A stretch of DNA of 64,000 nt from Desulfovibrio ferrophilus (GCF_003966735.1 NZ_AP017378.1:3306905-3370904), one strand, 5' to 3'. Positions 23,835 through 33,130 are shown, numbered from the stretch's first letter. The notes: generated by a model not told the origin, from the sequence alone. Program-made: numbers and translations.

Positions 23835-24944
23835 TTAGGTTGTTGGCTCAGCCCCTTGGGTTACATAGCGCTGATACCAGGCCCAGAGCAGACAGGTCAT
23901 GGGAATGGCGATGAGCATGCCCAGCATGCCGAGTAGTTTGCCCCAGATGGACAGGGACAGCAGGATTACAGCCGGGGACAGCCCTGTGGCCTGCCCCATG
24001 ATGCGCGGGGTGAGTACGGCGTCCTGAACGAGCTGGACCACGGCAAAGACCGTAATGATCAATCCGAAGACGGTCCATAAGCCTGTTCCGGTTTCCAGGG
24101 CGTGCACGGTGCCCAGAAAGAAGGCAGGCACGAACCCGGCCAGTTGCAGATAGGGCACCATGTTCAAGAGGCCGATGAACAACCCCAGCAGGATACCCAG
24201 CGGCAGTCCAATGAGCGAAAAGCCGATGGCGAACAGGATGCCCACGCAGGCAGCCACTGCGGCCTGCGCCCGGAAGTAGCGGCTCATGGCTGCCTGGAAA
24301 TCTTCGGCAAAGGCCAGGACCAGTTCACGTTGCGCCGGAGGGATGATCTCTACCCAGTTCTCGCGTACGCGCCGGTAATCCAGCATCAGGAACACGGTGT
24401 AAAGCAGCACCACCACCAGTCCGGCCAGCCCGGCCAGCAGCCCGGCGGCACCGCGCATCACACCCCAGACTCCGGGCAGTACCTTGGCGAGCACGGCCTT
24501 GGCCATGGCCAAGGCGTCACCGCCCTTGAACAGGTCCTGGATCTCGGGCCGGGAGGCCACATCCTTGACTGCCTGCCAGACATCCGGCGGCAGGTGCTTG
24601 GCCGCACGTTCGGCCAACTCGGAATTCTGCATCACCTCGGACAACAGGCGCCCCATGTGTGCCACTTCGCCAGTGATCAACGGGGCGGTCAGGGCCATGG
24701 TGGCAGCGAAGAATCCAACCACGATGATGAGCGTCCCCAGCACGGCAACAGCCCGGTTCTTGATCACCTTCTCCAGTTGTTCTGCCAGCGGGTTCATCAG
24801 GTACGCGGCCAAGAGCGCGATGCAGAACGGGACAAGGGCGTCGGACAGATACTGCGCCAGCCAGATCAGGGCTGCGCATATCCCGAGAGGCAGAATGACA
24901 CGCATCGTGCGCTCGAAATAGGTGGGATTTTCAGTAGTGGACAT
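23835..24944 (-). CDS. AI-2E family transporter (PerM / UPF0118)
   Basis: A 369-residue inner-membrane protein with about eight helices in the family's arrangement: two at the N-terminus, a soluble stretch (about 90-150), then helices to the end, including the conserved LPLGILLGLFIGLLNMVPYL and DAVLTPRIMGQATGLSP. The family includes the AI-2 exporter TqsA and Na+/H+ antiporter-like members, so the substrate is unknown. GGAGG six bases before the ATG is a strong start. It is 21 bases downstream of the BPL_N gene and probably co-transcribed. Confidence 0.88.
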   Translation of the reverse strand: MSTTENPTYFERTMRVILPLGICAALIWLAQYLSDALVPFCIALLAAYLMNPLAEQLEKVIKNRAVAVLGTLIIVVGFFAATMALTAPLITGEVAHMGRLLSEVMQNSELAERAAKHLPPDVWQAVKDVASRPEIQDLFKGGDALAMAKAVLAKVLPGVWGVMRGAAGLLAGLAGLVVVLLYTVFLMLDYRRVRENWVEIIPPAQRELVLAFAEDFQAAMSRYFRAQAAVAACVGILFAIGFSLIGLPLGILLGLFIGLLNMVPYLQLAGFVPAFFLGTVHALETGTGLWTVFGLIITVFAVVQLVQDAVLTPRIMGQATGLSPAVILLSLSIWGKLLGMLGMLIAIPMTCLLWAWYQRYVTQGAEPTT

Positions 24945-24965
24945 GTCCTGCCTCCGTGGCCGGGT

Positions 24966-26243
24966 CTATTGGGTGTCACCCGTAAGGGTCAGGAACAACA
25001 GTTCGTCCATCACGCTGATGAGTTCGGCAAAGATGCCGCCATGACTCATGCGGCTGCCGAACAGGGCCATGCGCTGCTCGGAGAGTACGTTTTCAGGGAT
25101 GGCGTTGTTGGTCCCCGAGGTGGTCATGGCCAGTCGTTCCGAGAGCAGGTAACCGGTCAGGCCGTGGCGGAACAGTTCCAGCGTTTCCAGGAATCGGGGG
25201 GCCTGCTCGTGCCAATAGGATTGGGCTTCGGCACAGGGCGAAATGGATTGCGCCTGGCAGACCATGGAATACAGGGCGTTGAGGCTTGCGCCGGGGATGC
25301 CGCGCCGCCAACCCAGCAGCCATGAGTTGCGCTGGAAAAAGAGCATTTCCTGGCTGCCTTCGCGGATGCTGCCTTCCAGCCCAGCTTTTGCCCGGGCCAG
25401 ATCTTCACCGCCATCCTCGTCGGCCCAGCGCCGGGGCAGGGCTTCCAGATTCCAGGCCGGGGTCAGGGCTGCGCCATCACGTGAGCATAGGCCCGTCAGT
25501 TTGTGGATCAGGTGTGCCAGCCAGAGATTGGCATCGCGCGAGGCCGGTGTTTCCAAGTGTGTGTAGCTGAGCACGTAGCGTCCCTGCCCATAGTGTCCTT
25601 CCACAAGGCAGGGCTGATCCACCATGAAGTGCGGCCAGATGGACAGATCGTGAATGGTCTCCAGATCATCCAGAGCGCCTCGAGGGATGCTGTCCAAGGG
25701 GATGTCGGCCACCCAGAAGTCCGGGCCGGGGGCCTGATAGGCGGCCAGAACGTTGACACCGTCGTCGGGCGAAGGCTCAAAGCGTGCGGGCCACCATACG
25801 GGCAGCAGCGGAGCCTCGCTCAAGGTTTGGGGGGTCAGGGCGTTGTCCCGTGCCGGGCGGACCCGCATATGGCCGCTCATGGCATGTTGCAGGCGGTCCG
25901 TGAAGGCGCGTCGTTTCCAGGGGCAGAGTCCCAGTCCGTGCCTGCCGGTCAGGCCCAGGCCAGCACCGCCGCAGAATCCGAAATAGACGCCGCCACCTGA
26001 GACGTAATCCTGAATCTCCCGGACTCCCTCATCGCCCAGCAGTTCGAACTTGCGTCGGGCCATTCCGCCAGGCACCACAAGGGCCACCGGGGGCTTGCGA
26101 GACAGCAGCCCCTGGGATATCTCCTTGGCACGGACGAGACGGTACGGAAGGCCGAAGGCGCGAAGCGCCCGCCAGACCAAAAGACCCCAGAGATGTGACT
26201 CGTCCCAATAGATATAGATGCTTGACATTGCTGGTGCGCTCAT
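24966..26243 (-). CDS. BPL_N domain (biotin-protein-ligase N-terminal-like) protein
   Basis: A 425-residue cytoplasmic protein. The first ~240 residues resemble the BPL_N domain, a class I glutamine-amidotransferase-like fold found alone or before biotin-protein ligases: IYIYWDESHLWGLLVWRAL, ALVVPGGMARRKFELLG, GGVYFGFCGGAGLGL and GQGRYVLSYTHLETP. The cysteine in the elbow-like FCGGAG may be a nucleophile. The C-terminal ~180 residues are helical and unrecognised. No biotin-ligase domain is present, so the activity is unknown. ATG 26228 is an alternative start; neither has a good ribosome-binding site. Confidence 0.68.
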   Translation of the reverse strand: MSAPAMSSIYIYWDESHLWGLLVWRALRAFGLPYRLVRAKEISQGLLSRKPPVALVVPGGMARRKFELLGDEGVREIQDYVSGGGVYFGFCGGAGLGLTGRHGLGLCPWKRRAFTDRLQHAMSGHMRVRPARDNALTPQTLSEAPLLPVWWPARFEPSPDDGVNVLAAYQAPGPDFWVADIPLDSIPRGALDDLETIHDLSIWPHFMVDQPCLVEGHYGQGRYVLSYTHLETPASRDANLWLAHLIHKLTGLCSRDGAALTPAWNLEALPRRWADEDGGEDLARAKAGLEGSIREGSQEMLFFQRNSWLLGWRRGIPGASLNALYSMVCQAQSISPCAEAQSYWHEQAPRFLETLELFRHGLTGYLLSERLAMTTSGTNNAIPENVLSEQRMALFGSRMSHGGIFAELISVMDELLFLTLTGDTQ

Positions 26244-26346
26244 TAGGCTGTGAGTCCGCGCGGCGCGGGGGTTTCCGTGCCGCGTTCATAGTATCAGTCC
26301 ATTCCTAAGGAAATTTCGATAGAAAGTGAAGATAAGGAGCTGTTTG

Positions 26347-29004
26347 ATGGCCACTAAATCCTTGCCCAAGGGTTACGAACCGGAAGAAGTCGAGAGCCGA
26401 TGGCGTGAGTTCTGGATCGAGAACAAGACGTTTACGCCCGATATGGACGCCGAAGGCGAGCCTTATTCCATCGTTATTCCCCCGCCCAACGTTACAGGAC
26501 AGCTGCATATCGGTCACGCCCTGAACCTGACCTTGCAAGATATTTTGTGTCGCCACGCCCGTCAATTGGGCAAGAAGGTGCTCTGGGTGCCGGGCATGGA
26601 CCATGCCGGTATCGCCACCCAGAACGTGGTGGAACGCAAGCTGGCCACCGAAGACCTGACCCGCGAGGACCTGGGCCGCGAAAAATTCATTGAGCGTGTC
26701 TGGGAGTGGAAAGAGGAATACGGCGGCAAGATTCTGAATCAGATCCGTCACATGGGTGCCTCAGTGGACTGGACCCGCGAGCGCTTTACCATGGATGAGG
26801 GCCTGTCCCGCGCCGTGCGTCAGGTGTTCGTGCGTCTCTACGAGGAAGGCCTGATCTACAAGGGTGACTACATCATCAACTGGTGTAACCGCTGCCACAC
26901 CGCCCTGGCCGATGACGAAGTCGAGCACGCCGCACACAAGGGCCACCTCTATCACATCCGCTATCCCCTTTCCGACGGCTCGGGCGACCTGATCATCGCC
27001 ACCACCCGTCCCGAGACCATGCTGGCAGATACCGCCATTGCCGTGCACCCCGAAGACGACCGTTTCAATGAGCACATTGGCAAATACGCCGTGCTGCCCG
27101 TCATAGGCCGCAAGCTGATCGTCATTGGCGACAAGTACGTGGACCGCGAGTTCGGTACCGGTTGCCTGAAGGTCACCCCGGCCCACGACATGAACGACTG
27201 GGAACTGGGCCGCAAGCACAACCTCGAGACCATGAGTGTGTTCACCGACGAGGGCAAGCTCAATGACAATGCCCCCGAGGAGTTCCGTGGCCTGGGCATC
27301 ATCGAGGCCCGCGAGAAGATTGTGAAGCTGCTGGAAGAGCAGGGCCATCTCGTGAAGATCGAGGAACACGACCACAACGTGGGTGAGTGCTACCGCTGCA
27401 AGAATGTGGTTGAGCCGCATGTCTCCACCCAGTGGTTCGTGGCTGTGAAACCCCTTGCCGAGAAGGCAGGCGAGGCCGTGACCAGCGGTAAGACCCGCAT
27501 CCTGCCCGCGACCTGGGAAAAGACCTATTTTCACTGGCTGGATAACATCCGTGACTGGTGCATCTCGCGTCAGCTGTGGTGGGGCCACCGTATCCCGGCC
27601 TGGACCTGCGAGGAATGTGGCGAGTTGATCGTGCCGCGTGAAGACCCCGAATGCTGTCCCAAGTGCGGCGGGCCGGTGGTGCAGGACGAGGACGTTCTGG
27701 ACACCTGGTTCTCCTCGGCTTTGTGGCCGTTCTCGACCATGGGCTGGCCCGACGAGACCGAGGAGCTGAAGGCTTTTTACCCAACCTCCTGTCTCGTCAC
27801 CGGGTTTGACATCCTGTTCTTCTGGGTGGCGCGCATGATGATGATGGGTATCCAGTTCATGGACAACGTGCCCTTCAATGATGTGTACATCCACGCCTTG
27901 GTGCGCGACGCCGAAGGCAAGAAGATGTCCAAGTCCACGGGCAACGTCATTGATCCGATTCTGATGTGCGACAAATACGGCACGGACAGCCTGCGCTTCA
28001 CCCTGACGGCATTTGCGGCCATGGGTCGCGATATCAAGCTCAGTGAGGATCGTATCGAGGGCTATCGCCACTTCATGAACAAGATCTGGAACGCCGCGCG
28101 GTTTGCCATGATGAACCTGCCTGACGAGGCCCCCAAGGCTGATCTTGCCGATGCCAAGGCCGTGTATCACCGTTGGATGCTCTCGCGTCTGGAAGAGATG
28201 AAGGATGAGATGGCCGAGTCCATTGCCGCCTATCGCTTCAACGATGCGGCTCAGGGCATCTACAAGTTCACCTGGAACGAATTCTGTGACTGGTATCTGG
28301 AACTGATCAAGGGTGATCTGAATGGAGACGACGAGCAGGCCAAGGCCGTGGCTCAGACCGTGCTCTACACCGCCTTGACCGAGATCCTGACCCTGGCGCA
28401 TCCCATCATGCCGTTTATCACTCAGGAGATCTACGCCACCTTGCCCGGCAAGGACGGTGCAAACCTGGCCGCCGAACTGTATCCCGAGCGCAGGCCCGAG
28501 CTGCTGGACAAGAGTGTGGCCGGACAGATGGAACTTCTGACCGGAGTCATCACCAGCGTTCGCACCATCCGTGCGGAGTTGAACATCAAGCCGTCCCTGG
28601 AGCTGGAACTGCTGGTCAAGACCGCATGCGACGAGGATGCCGCGTTTATCCTGGAGCATCAGGACCTGATTCGCTCCCTGGCGCGGGTCGGTAGCGTGTC
28701 CGCTGGAGCGGAAGTTGAGGGGCCCAAGGCCTCGGCCTCCAACGTGGTCATGGGCAACGAACTGTTCGTGCCGTTGACCGGCGCTGTGGACTTCGACGCC
28801 GAACTGGCCCGTCTGGACAAGGAGATGGGCAAGATCGAGAAGACCCTTGGCGGTGTCGAGAAGAAACTCTCCAACAAGGGCTTCACGGACAAGGCTCCGG
28901 CTGAAGTTGTTGAAGGTGAACGCGCCAAGGCCGTCATGTTCCGGGAGAAACTCGACAAGCTGAGTGACCTGCGCAAGCGATTGGCCGACGCGGCTGGAAA
29001 TTAG
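26347..29004 (+). CDS. valS: valyl-tRNA synthetase
   Basis: ValRS charges tRNA-Val and edits mischarged threonine. The 885-residue protein has PPPNVTGQLHIGHAL (HIGH motif near residue 50), the editing-domain region about 200-345, a zinc-binding-like CEECGELIVPREDPECCPKC insert, KKMSKSTGN (KMSKS near 527), an anticodon-binding domain and a C-terminal coiled coil (LARLDKEMGKIEKTLGGVEKKL) typical of the enzyme. AAGGAG seven bases before ATG 26347 fixes the start. It is single copy in this window and an essential gene. Confidence 0.98.
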   Translation: MATKSLPKGYEPEEVESRWREFWIENKTFTPDMDAEGEPYSIVIPPPNVTGQLHIGHALNLTLQDILCRHARQLGKKVLWVPGMDHAGIATQNVVERKLATEDLTREDLGREKFIERVWEWKEEYGGKILNQIRHMGASVDWTRERFTMDEGLSRAVRQVFVRLYEEGLIYKGDYIINWCNRCHTALADDEVEHAAHKGHLYHIRYPLSDGSGDLIIATTRPETMLADTAIAVHPEDDRFNEHIGKYAVLPVIGRKLIVIGDKYVDREFGTGCLKVTPAHDMNDWELGRKHNLETMSVFTDEGKLNDNAPEEFRGLGIIEAREKIVKLLEEQGHLVKIEEHDHNVGECYRCKNVVEPHVSTQWFVAVKPLAEKAGEAVTSGKTRILPATWEKTYFHWLDNIRDWCISRQLWWGHRIPAWTCEECGELIVPREDPECCPKCGGPVVQDEDVLDTWFSSALWPFSTMGWPDETEELKAFYPTSCLVTGFDILFFWVARMMMMGIQFMDNVPFNDVYIHALVRDAEGKKMSKSTGNVIDPILMCDKYGTDSLRFTLTAFAAMGRDIKLSEDRIEGYRHFMNKIWNAARFAMMNLPDEAPKADLADAKAVYHRWMLSRLEEMKDEMAESIAAYRFNDAAQGIYKFTWNEFCDWYLELIKGDLNGDDEQAKAVAQTVLYTALTEILTLAHPIMPFITQEIYATLPGKDGANLAAELYPERRPELLDKSVAGQMELLTGVITSVRTIRAELNIKPSLELELLVKTACDEDAAFILEHQDLIRSLARVGSVSAGAEVEGPKASASNVVMGNELFVPLTGAVDFDAELARLDKEMGKIEKTLGGVEKKLSNKGFTDKAPAEVVEGERAKAVMFREKLDKLSDLRKRLADAAGN

Positions 29005-29044
29005 AGGGAACAGTCCCGAACCCTTAGCAATACTTGGAAGGGAA

Positions 29045-29078
29045 TCGGGGGAGTCCGCGCAATGATGGACTGCCCCGA
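29045..29078 (+). promoter_or_regulatory. Hairpin between valS and cobA-hemD
   Basis: TCGGGGGAGTCC (29045-29056) pairs with GGACTGCCCCGA (29067-29078), one mismatch. No T tract follows. It may be an attenuator or a processing site in the leader of the next gene. Confidence 0.4.
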
Positions 29079-29108
29079 TCATCCCCGCTCCAACCGAAGG
29101 ACCTACTC

Positions 29109-30614
29109 ATGGCAGACGTATATTTGATTGGTGCCGGCCCCGGTGATCCGGGCCTGCTGACTGTCCGGGCAAAGGAACTCATCGAGACCTGCGACATCGT
29201 TGTCTACGACTATCTGGCCAATGCGGAGTTCCTGAGCTACGCCCGGCCCGATGCCGAGATCATCTATGTCGGCAAGAAGGGTGGTGATCACACCCTGCCC
29301 CAGGACAAGATCAACGATCTGCTGGTGGACCGCGCCAGCCAGGGCAAGTCCATTGCCCGTTTGAAGGGTGGCGATCCGTATGTTTTTGGGCGTGGTGGTG
29401 AAGAGGCCGAAGAGCTTATCGCTGCGGGCCTGACCTTCGAGGTTGTCCCCGGCATTACTGCTGGCGTGGCTGCGGCTGCCTATGCAGGCATTCCGGTGAC
29501 CCACCGTGACCACACCACCTCTGTCTGCTTCATCACCGGGCATGAGGATCCCACCAAGGAAAAGAGCGGCCACAACTGGGATGTGTACGCCAAGTCTACC
29601 TCGACTCTGGTGTTCTACATGGGCGTGGGCAATCTGCCCATGATCGCCGAGAAGCTGATTTCCGGTGGGCGTGATCCCAAGACCCCTGCTGCTTTGGTGC
29701 GTTGGGGCACCCGCTGCACCCAGGAATCCATGGTCGCCACGCTGGAGACAGTGGCTGACGAGGCTGCGCGCCGTGGCTTCAAGGCTCCGAGCATTATCAT
29801 TGTGGGCGGAGTCTGCTCCCTGGCGGACAAGTTGTCCTGGTTCGAGAAGCGCCCGCTGATGGGCAAGGGCGTTGTCGTGACCCGTGCGCGTGAGCAGGCC
29901 AGCGGTTTTGCCGATACCCTGCGCGAGATGGGTGCCTGCGCCTTCCAGTTCCCGACCATCGAGATCAATCCCCTGCCGGATTACGCTGAGGTCCAGGCCG
30001 CCATCGGGCAGATCGAGAACTATGATTGGCTGGTGTTCACCTCGGTCAACGGCGTTCTCAAGTTCTGGGAGCAGTTGGATGGTATGGGGCTGGATACCCG
30101 AGTGCTGGGTGGTCGCAAAGTGGCTGCCATTGGCCCTGCGACGGCTGAGGCTCTTGTGGCGCGTGGTGTACGCCCCGATTTCGTGCCGCCCAAGTATGTG
30201 GCTGAATCCGTGGTGGCCGGGCTTATCGAGCGTGGTGTGGGTCAGGGCACCAAGGTGCTTATCCCCCGGGCCAGGGTTGCCCGCGAAGTCCTGCCCGAGG
30301 AACTCTCCAAGGCCGGTGCGGATGTGACCGTTCTGCCCGTCTACGAGACAGGGCTGAACGAGGACGGCCCCGAGGAGCTTGTCGCCAAGCTGGATGCCGG
30401 TGATATTGACTATGTCACCTTCACCAGCTCGAGCACGGTCGAGAATTTCTTCCAGCTCCTTGCTCCGGAGAAGCTGAAGCAGTATCCAGATGTGAAGCTG
30501 GCCTGCATTGGCCCGGTGACCGCGAAGACCTTGGCCGAATACGGGTTCACACCTGATATTCAGCCCGAGGACTACACCATTCCGGCTCTGGCTGCGGCCC
30601 TGGCCAACGATTAG
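29109..30614 (+). CDS. cobA-hemD: Fused uroporphyrinogen-III C-methyltransferase / uroporphyrinogen-III synthase
   Basis: A 501-residue bifunctional protein. Residues ~1-250 are a SUMT domain (VYLIGAGPGDPGLLTVRA, RLKGGDPYVFGRGGEE, VVPGITAGVAAAAYAGIPVTHR) that methylates uroporphyrinogen III to precorrin-2. Residues ~255-500 are a HemD domain (VVVTRAREQASGFADTLREMG, WLVFTSVNGV, VTFTSSSTVENFF) that closes hydroxymethylbilane to uroporphyrinogen III. The fusion channels the intermediate toward siroheme, cobalamin and, in these organisms, the alternative haem route. GAAGGA precedes ATG 29109 by seven bases. Confidence 0.95.
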   Translation: MADVYLIGAGPGDPGLLTVRAKELIETCDIVVYDYLANAEFLSYARPDAEIIYVGKKGGDHTLPQDKINDLLVDRASQGKSIARLKGGDPYVFGRGGEEAEELIAAGLTFEVVPGITAGVAAAAYAGIPVTHRDHTTSVCFITGHEDPTKEKSGHNWDVYAKSTSTLVFYMGVGNLPMIAEKLISGGRDPKTPAALVRWGTRCTQESMVATLETVADEAARRGFKAPSIIIVGGVCSLADKLSWFEKRPLMGKGVVVTRAREQASGFADTLREMGACAFQFPTIEINPLPDYAEVQAAIGQIENYDWLVFTSVNGVLKFWEQLDGMGLDTRVLGGRKVAAIGPATAEALVARGVRPDFVPPKYVAESVVAGLIERGVGQGTKVLIPRARVAREVLPEELSKAGADVTVLPVYETGLNEDGPEELVAKLDAGDIDYVTFTSSSTVENFFQLLAPEKLKQYPDVKLACIGPVTAKTLAEYGFTPDIQPEDYTIPALAAALAND

Positions 30615-30623
30615 TGGGGTGGT

Positions 30624-30746
30624 GGGCTGCTGAAAAACGCACGCCAACGACGTTGCTGTGAGGAAATCAAAACCTCGCGTATGTTTGAATACGCGTCGGT
30701 CTATGATTTCCCCTGCGCCTTGTTTTCGCACATTTTTGAGTAGCCC
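30624..30746. repeat. Interspersed imperfect-palindrome element between cobA-hemD and purN
   Basis: A 123-base nested palindrome. The ends are GGGCTGCTGAAAAACG (30624) and ATTTTTGAGTAGCCC (to 30746); inside are GGAAATCA (30662-30669) with TGATTTCC (30704-30711), and a central hairpin CGCGTAT (30676-30682) / ATACGCG (30689-30695). The layout is shared with elements at 20843 and 34017. Confidence 0.65.
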
Positions 30747-30821
30747 AAGCGCTGATTCGGTGTGTGCTTTGAAGACAGGAAGCCTGAGTAAATTAGAGTA
30801 CTTCTCCGAGGAGAGTCATTC

Positions 30822-31493
30822 ATGGCCCTGAAATTGGCAGTCCTGGTGTCCGGAGGCGGTTCCAATCTGCAGTCCATCATCGATCGTATCGAGGATGGCG
30901 CTCTGGATGCCGAGATCAAGCTTGTGCTGTCCAATAAACCGGATGCGTATGGATTGACCCGCGCCGAAAAGCACGGGCTGCCTTCAGTTGCTCTGGACCA
31001 CACGGCTTATGAGTCGCGTGAGGCTTTCGACGCTGCCATGGTGGAAAAGATCAATGCCTGCGGAGCGGATATCGTGGTGCTGGCCGGATTCATGCGTCTG
31101 TTGACCTCGGTTTTCATCAATGCCTTCAAGACCATCGTCAACATTCATCCTGCCTTGTTGCCCAGTTTCGCAGGGTGCCATGGGCAGCGTGATGCAGCGG
31201 ACTACGGGGTCAAGATTTCAGGGGCCACCGTGCACTTTGTGGACGAAATCATGGATCATGGCCCTGTGATCGTTCAGGCAGCGGTGCCGGTCCTTTCCGG
31301 CGAGGACGGCGATGCTCTCGGGGCGCGTATTCTGGAATTTGAGCACCGTATCTATCCTCAGGCCCTGCAGTGGTTGGCCGAAGGCAGGGTGACGGTCAAA
31401 GACCGTCACGTCTTTGTGGCGGATGCGGGCAAGCCCAAGGCCCCAATCACCAAGCCTGGGTTGGTCAATCCGCCTCTGGAAGAGGGGTTCTAG
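30822..31493 (+). CDS. purN: phosphoribosylglycinamide formyltransferase PurN
   Basis: PurN transfers the formyl group of 10-formyltetrahydrofolate to GAR in purine synthesis. The 223-residue protein starts LAVLVSGGGSNLQSIIDRI and has the catalytic NIHPALLPSF segment (Asn and His) and the Asp in VDEIMDHGPVIVQ. The C-terminus extends ~20 residues beyond most family members (PKAPITKPGLVNPPLEEGF), a minor oddity. GAGGAG precedes the ATG by eight bases. purU, which consumes the same folate, is also in this window but unlinked. Confidence 0.94.
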   Translation: MALKLAVLVSGGGSNLQSIIDRIEDGALDAEIKLVLSNKPDAYGLTRAEKHGLPSVALDHTAYESREAFDAAMVEKINACGADIVVLAGFMRLLTSVFINAFKTIVNIHPALLPSFAGCHGQRDAADYGVKISGATVHFVDEIMDHGPVIVQAAVPVLSGEDGDALGARILEFEHRIYPQALQWLAEGRVTVKDRHVFVADAGKPKAPITKPGLVNPPLEEGF

Positions 31494-31708
31494 CGCGCCG
31501 CCTCCTTTGCCTCTGTGAACAGATCAAACTCTTGCATCGTCATTGGTGCAGCGTTGCTTTCGATAGCCGTGGGGGCTCGAAACATCGCCTGACGGCTACA
31601 GGCCGGCGAGCTTTATCCATCCTCGAATCGCGCGTTTCGCTATTTCCTGCGGATTGCGCTCGAGTGGCGGTTCTATTTGTTCCAGACTGTTATGCAGTGG
31701 GAGGAGTC
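31494..31708. other. Intergenic region before the AMMECR1 gene, with possible repeat remnant
   Basis: Contains TAGCCGT (31564-31570) / ACGGCTA (31592-31598) pairing. Near 31508 it has a stretch (TTTGCCTCTGTGAAC) resembling the conserved part of the interspersed palindromes at 19229 and 20848. No gene is seen. Confidence 0.35.
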
Positions 31709-32266
31709 ATGGCGGAGCAATTTCAGTTTAGTCTGACGGATGAGGAAAAACAGGCCCTCAAGGACCTTGTTCGTCTTTCCATCGCCAGCCGTTTGTTCCC
31801 GCAGCAGGGAATCGCCTCTCCCGTGGCCCCCAACGACAAGCTCAAGCAGCCTTTTGGCGCCTTTGTGACCCTGCATCTGGACGACAACCTTCGGGGCTGT
31901 ATCGGGCATGTGGTAGGTGACGCCCCGCTTTGGGATACCATATGGGAGATGGCTCAGGCCGCAGCCTTCCAGGACCCTCGTTTTTCTCCATTGCAAGAGC
32001 AGGAGTTTGAGCAACTCGAATTGGAGATTTCCATCCTTTCTCCATTGACGCAGTGCACCGACCCCGCGCTGGTGGAGGTTGGGCGCCACGGACTGCTGAT
32101 CAACCATGCCGGGCGTTCAGGGTTGCTTCTGCCCCAGGTGCCGGTGGAATGGAATTGGAGCCGAGAGCAATTCCTGGCTCAGACGTGCCATAAGGCGGGC
32201 TTGCCTCCCGACACCTGGCGTGACCCCAAGGCCTCGATTTTCTGGTTTGAAGCCGAGGTCTTTTAG
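31709..32266 (+). CDS. AMMECR1 domain protein (AmmeMemoRadiSam system protein A type)
   Basis: A 185-residue AMMECR1-fold protein: FGAFVTLHLDDNLRGCIGHV (with the conserved LRGCIG motif), AAAFQDPRFSPLQ, LELEISILSPL, GRHGLLINHAGRSGLLLPQVP and the C-terminal DPKASIFWFEAEVF. The family occurs with Memo and radical-SAM proteins in a system of unknown function; neither partner adjoins it here. GGAGG four bases before ATG 31709 sets the start; the longer frame upstream overlaps purN. It ends at a strong terminator. Confidence 0.9.
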   Translation: MAEQFQFSLTDEEKQALKDLVRLSIASRLFPQQGIASPVAPNDKLKQPFGAFVTLHLDDNLRGCIGHVVGDAPLWDTIWEMAQAAAFQDPRFSPLQEQEFEQLELEISILSPLTQCTDPALVEVGRHGLLINHAGRSGLLLPQVPVEWNWSREQFLAQTCHKAGLPPDTWRDPKASIFWFEAEVF

Positions 32267-32292
32267 TCAAGTTATTGATGGTTTCTATACTG

Positions 32293-32332
32293 AAGAGCCT
32301 TGGATCAGAGAATGATCCAAGGCTCTTTTATT
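32293..32332 (+). terminator. Terminator after the AMMECR1 gene
   Basis: Perfect 14-bp stem AAGAGCCTTGGATC (32293-32306) / GATCCAAGGCTCTT (32314-32327), then TTATTAT. Confidence 0.9.
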
Positions 32333-32663
32333 ATGCGCTCAGAGCTTGGAATAATCCGCCTTAATTTGAGTTTTTGCCCATGTTTCAACATGTGAATAAA
32401 AAACTGCAAAAAAAGTTTTTGTCCACAGCTTTACTGATATGTCAGCCGTCTTAGTACACGGTTGGTGGGGGTTGCGATGCTTTTTCCCATCCTGAGGAAT
32501 GAGTGGTGGCGCGTAGTAACCTGAAAAATATGGTGAAAACTGGATTTGTAAGAATTTAGAATGATTCTCGATTGTTCATGGATGAAGGAGGAGTGAGTTG
32601 TTTTGGGGCTCTTTTGAATCTGAAGTGAGCTGTGAATAAGCCATAAACCGTGTGAAATGGGGT
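32333..32663. other. Long upstream region of the HU gene with two palindromes
   Basis: No gene is seen. CATGTTTCAACATG (32379-32392) is a palindrome with a two-base centre. AGAATGATTCT (32558-32568) is an 11-base palindrome resembling half of a Fur/PerR-type box. The stretch is AT-rich compared with its surroundings. Confidence 0.45.
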
Positions 32664-32692
32664 TTGACAAGATTTCTTGCGAACCGCATAGG
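32664..32692 (+). promoter_or_regulatory. Candidate HU gene promoter
   Basis: A perfect TTGACA (32664-32669) and a 17-base spacer before CATAGG (32687-32692). The -10 is weak. It predicts a leader of about 95 bases. Confidence 0.4.
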
Positions 32693-32792
32693 GTTTGCGA
32701 AGGGAGTGCAAGCCACTCATAGGGGATTTTCGTGGGGCGAACTGAACGCCCGAAATTCCGATATGTTTGTTTATAATTTAGGAGGATGTTTG

Positions 32793-33074
32793 ATGTTCAC
32801 CAAAGCTCAGTTTATCGAGACCCTGAAGGATGAGCTGCCAGAAGTTTTTCCTACCAAGGCGGCGGCCGAGAAGGCTTTTGACAAATTTTGCTCGGTGATT
32901 GCCGACAAGCTGCATGCCGGTGGTCGCCTGCGTCTGCCCGGGGTTGGTTCTTTTACCGTCTCTGAGCGTGCCGCTCGCACTGGCCGCAATCCCCAGACGG
33001 GTAAAGCCATCAAGATCCCCGCTCGTAAAGTTGTGAAATTCTCTGTCGCCAAGGGTCTCAAAGACAGCCTGTAG
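32793..33074 (+). CDS. hup: HU family DNA-binding protein
   Basis: A 93-residue histone-like protein. It starts MFTKAQFIETL and carries the HU signature (GGRLRLPGVGSFTVSERAAR then GRNPQTGKAIKIPA), the beta-arm that wraps DNA, and a C-terminal helix VKFSVAKGLKDSL. HU bends and compacts DNA and aids replication and transcription. AGGAGG seven bases before ATG 32793 sets the start; the longer frame upstream is not supported. It is a single-gene unit with a long upstream region and a strong terminator. Confidence 0.94.
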   Translation: MFTKAQFIETLKDELPEVFPTKAAAEKAFDKFCSVIADKLHAGGRLRLPGVGSFTVSERAARTGRNPQTGKAIKIPARKVVKFSVAKGLKDSL

Positions 33075-33097
33075 ACCTTGATAGAGAGTGTTGAAAA

Positions 33098-33130
33098 GGT
33101 CGCTGGATCCCCCGCCAGCGACCTTTTTTT
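33098..33130 (+). terminator. Terminator after the HU gene
   Basis: Perfect stem GGTCGCTGG (33098-33106) / CCAGCGACC (33115-33123), followed by seven T residues. Confidence 0.92.

Noticed and set aside
26761-29082. A 773-codon open frame antisense to valS
   Set aside because: Same cause as over dsrAB; the plus-strand ValRS has all motifs and explains the region.
30624-30746. A CRISPR or tRNA-like structure
   Set aside because: There is no regular repeat-spacer order and no cloverleaf; the symmetry is that of a nested palindrome.
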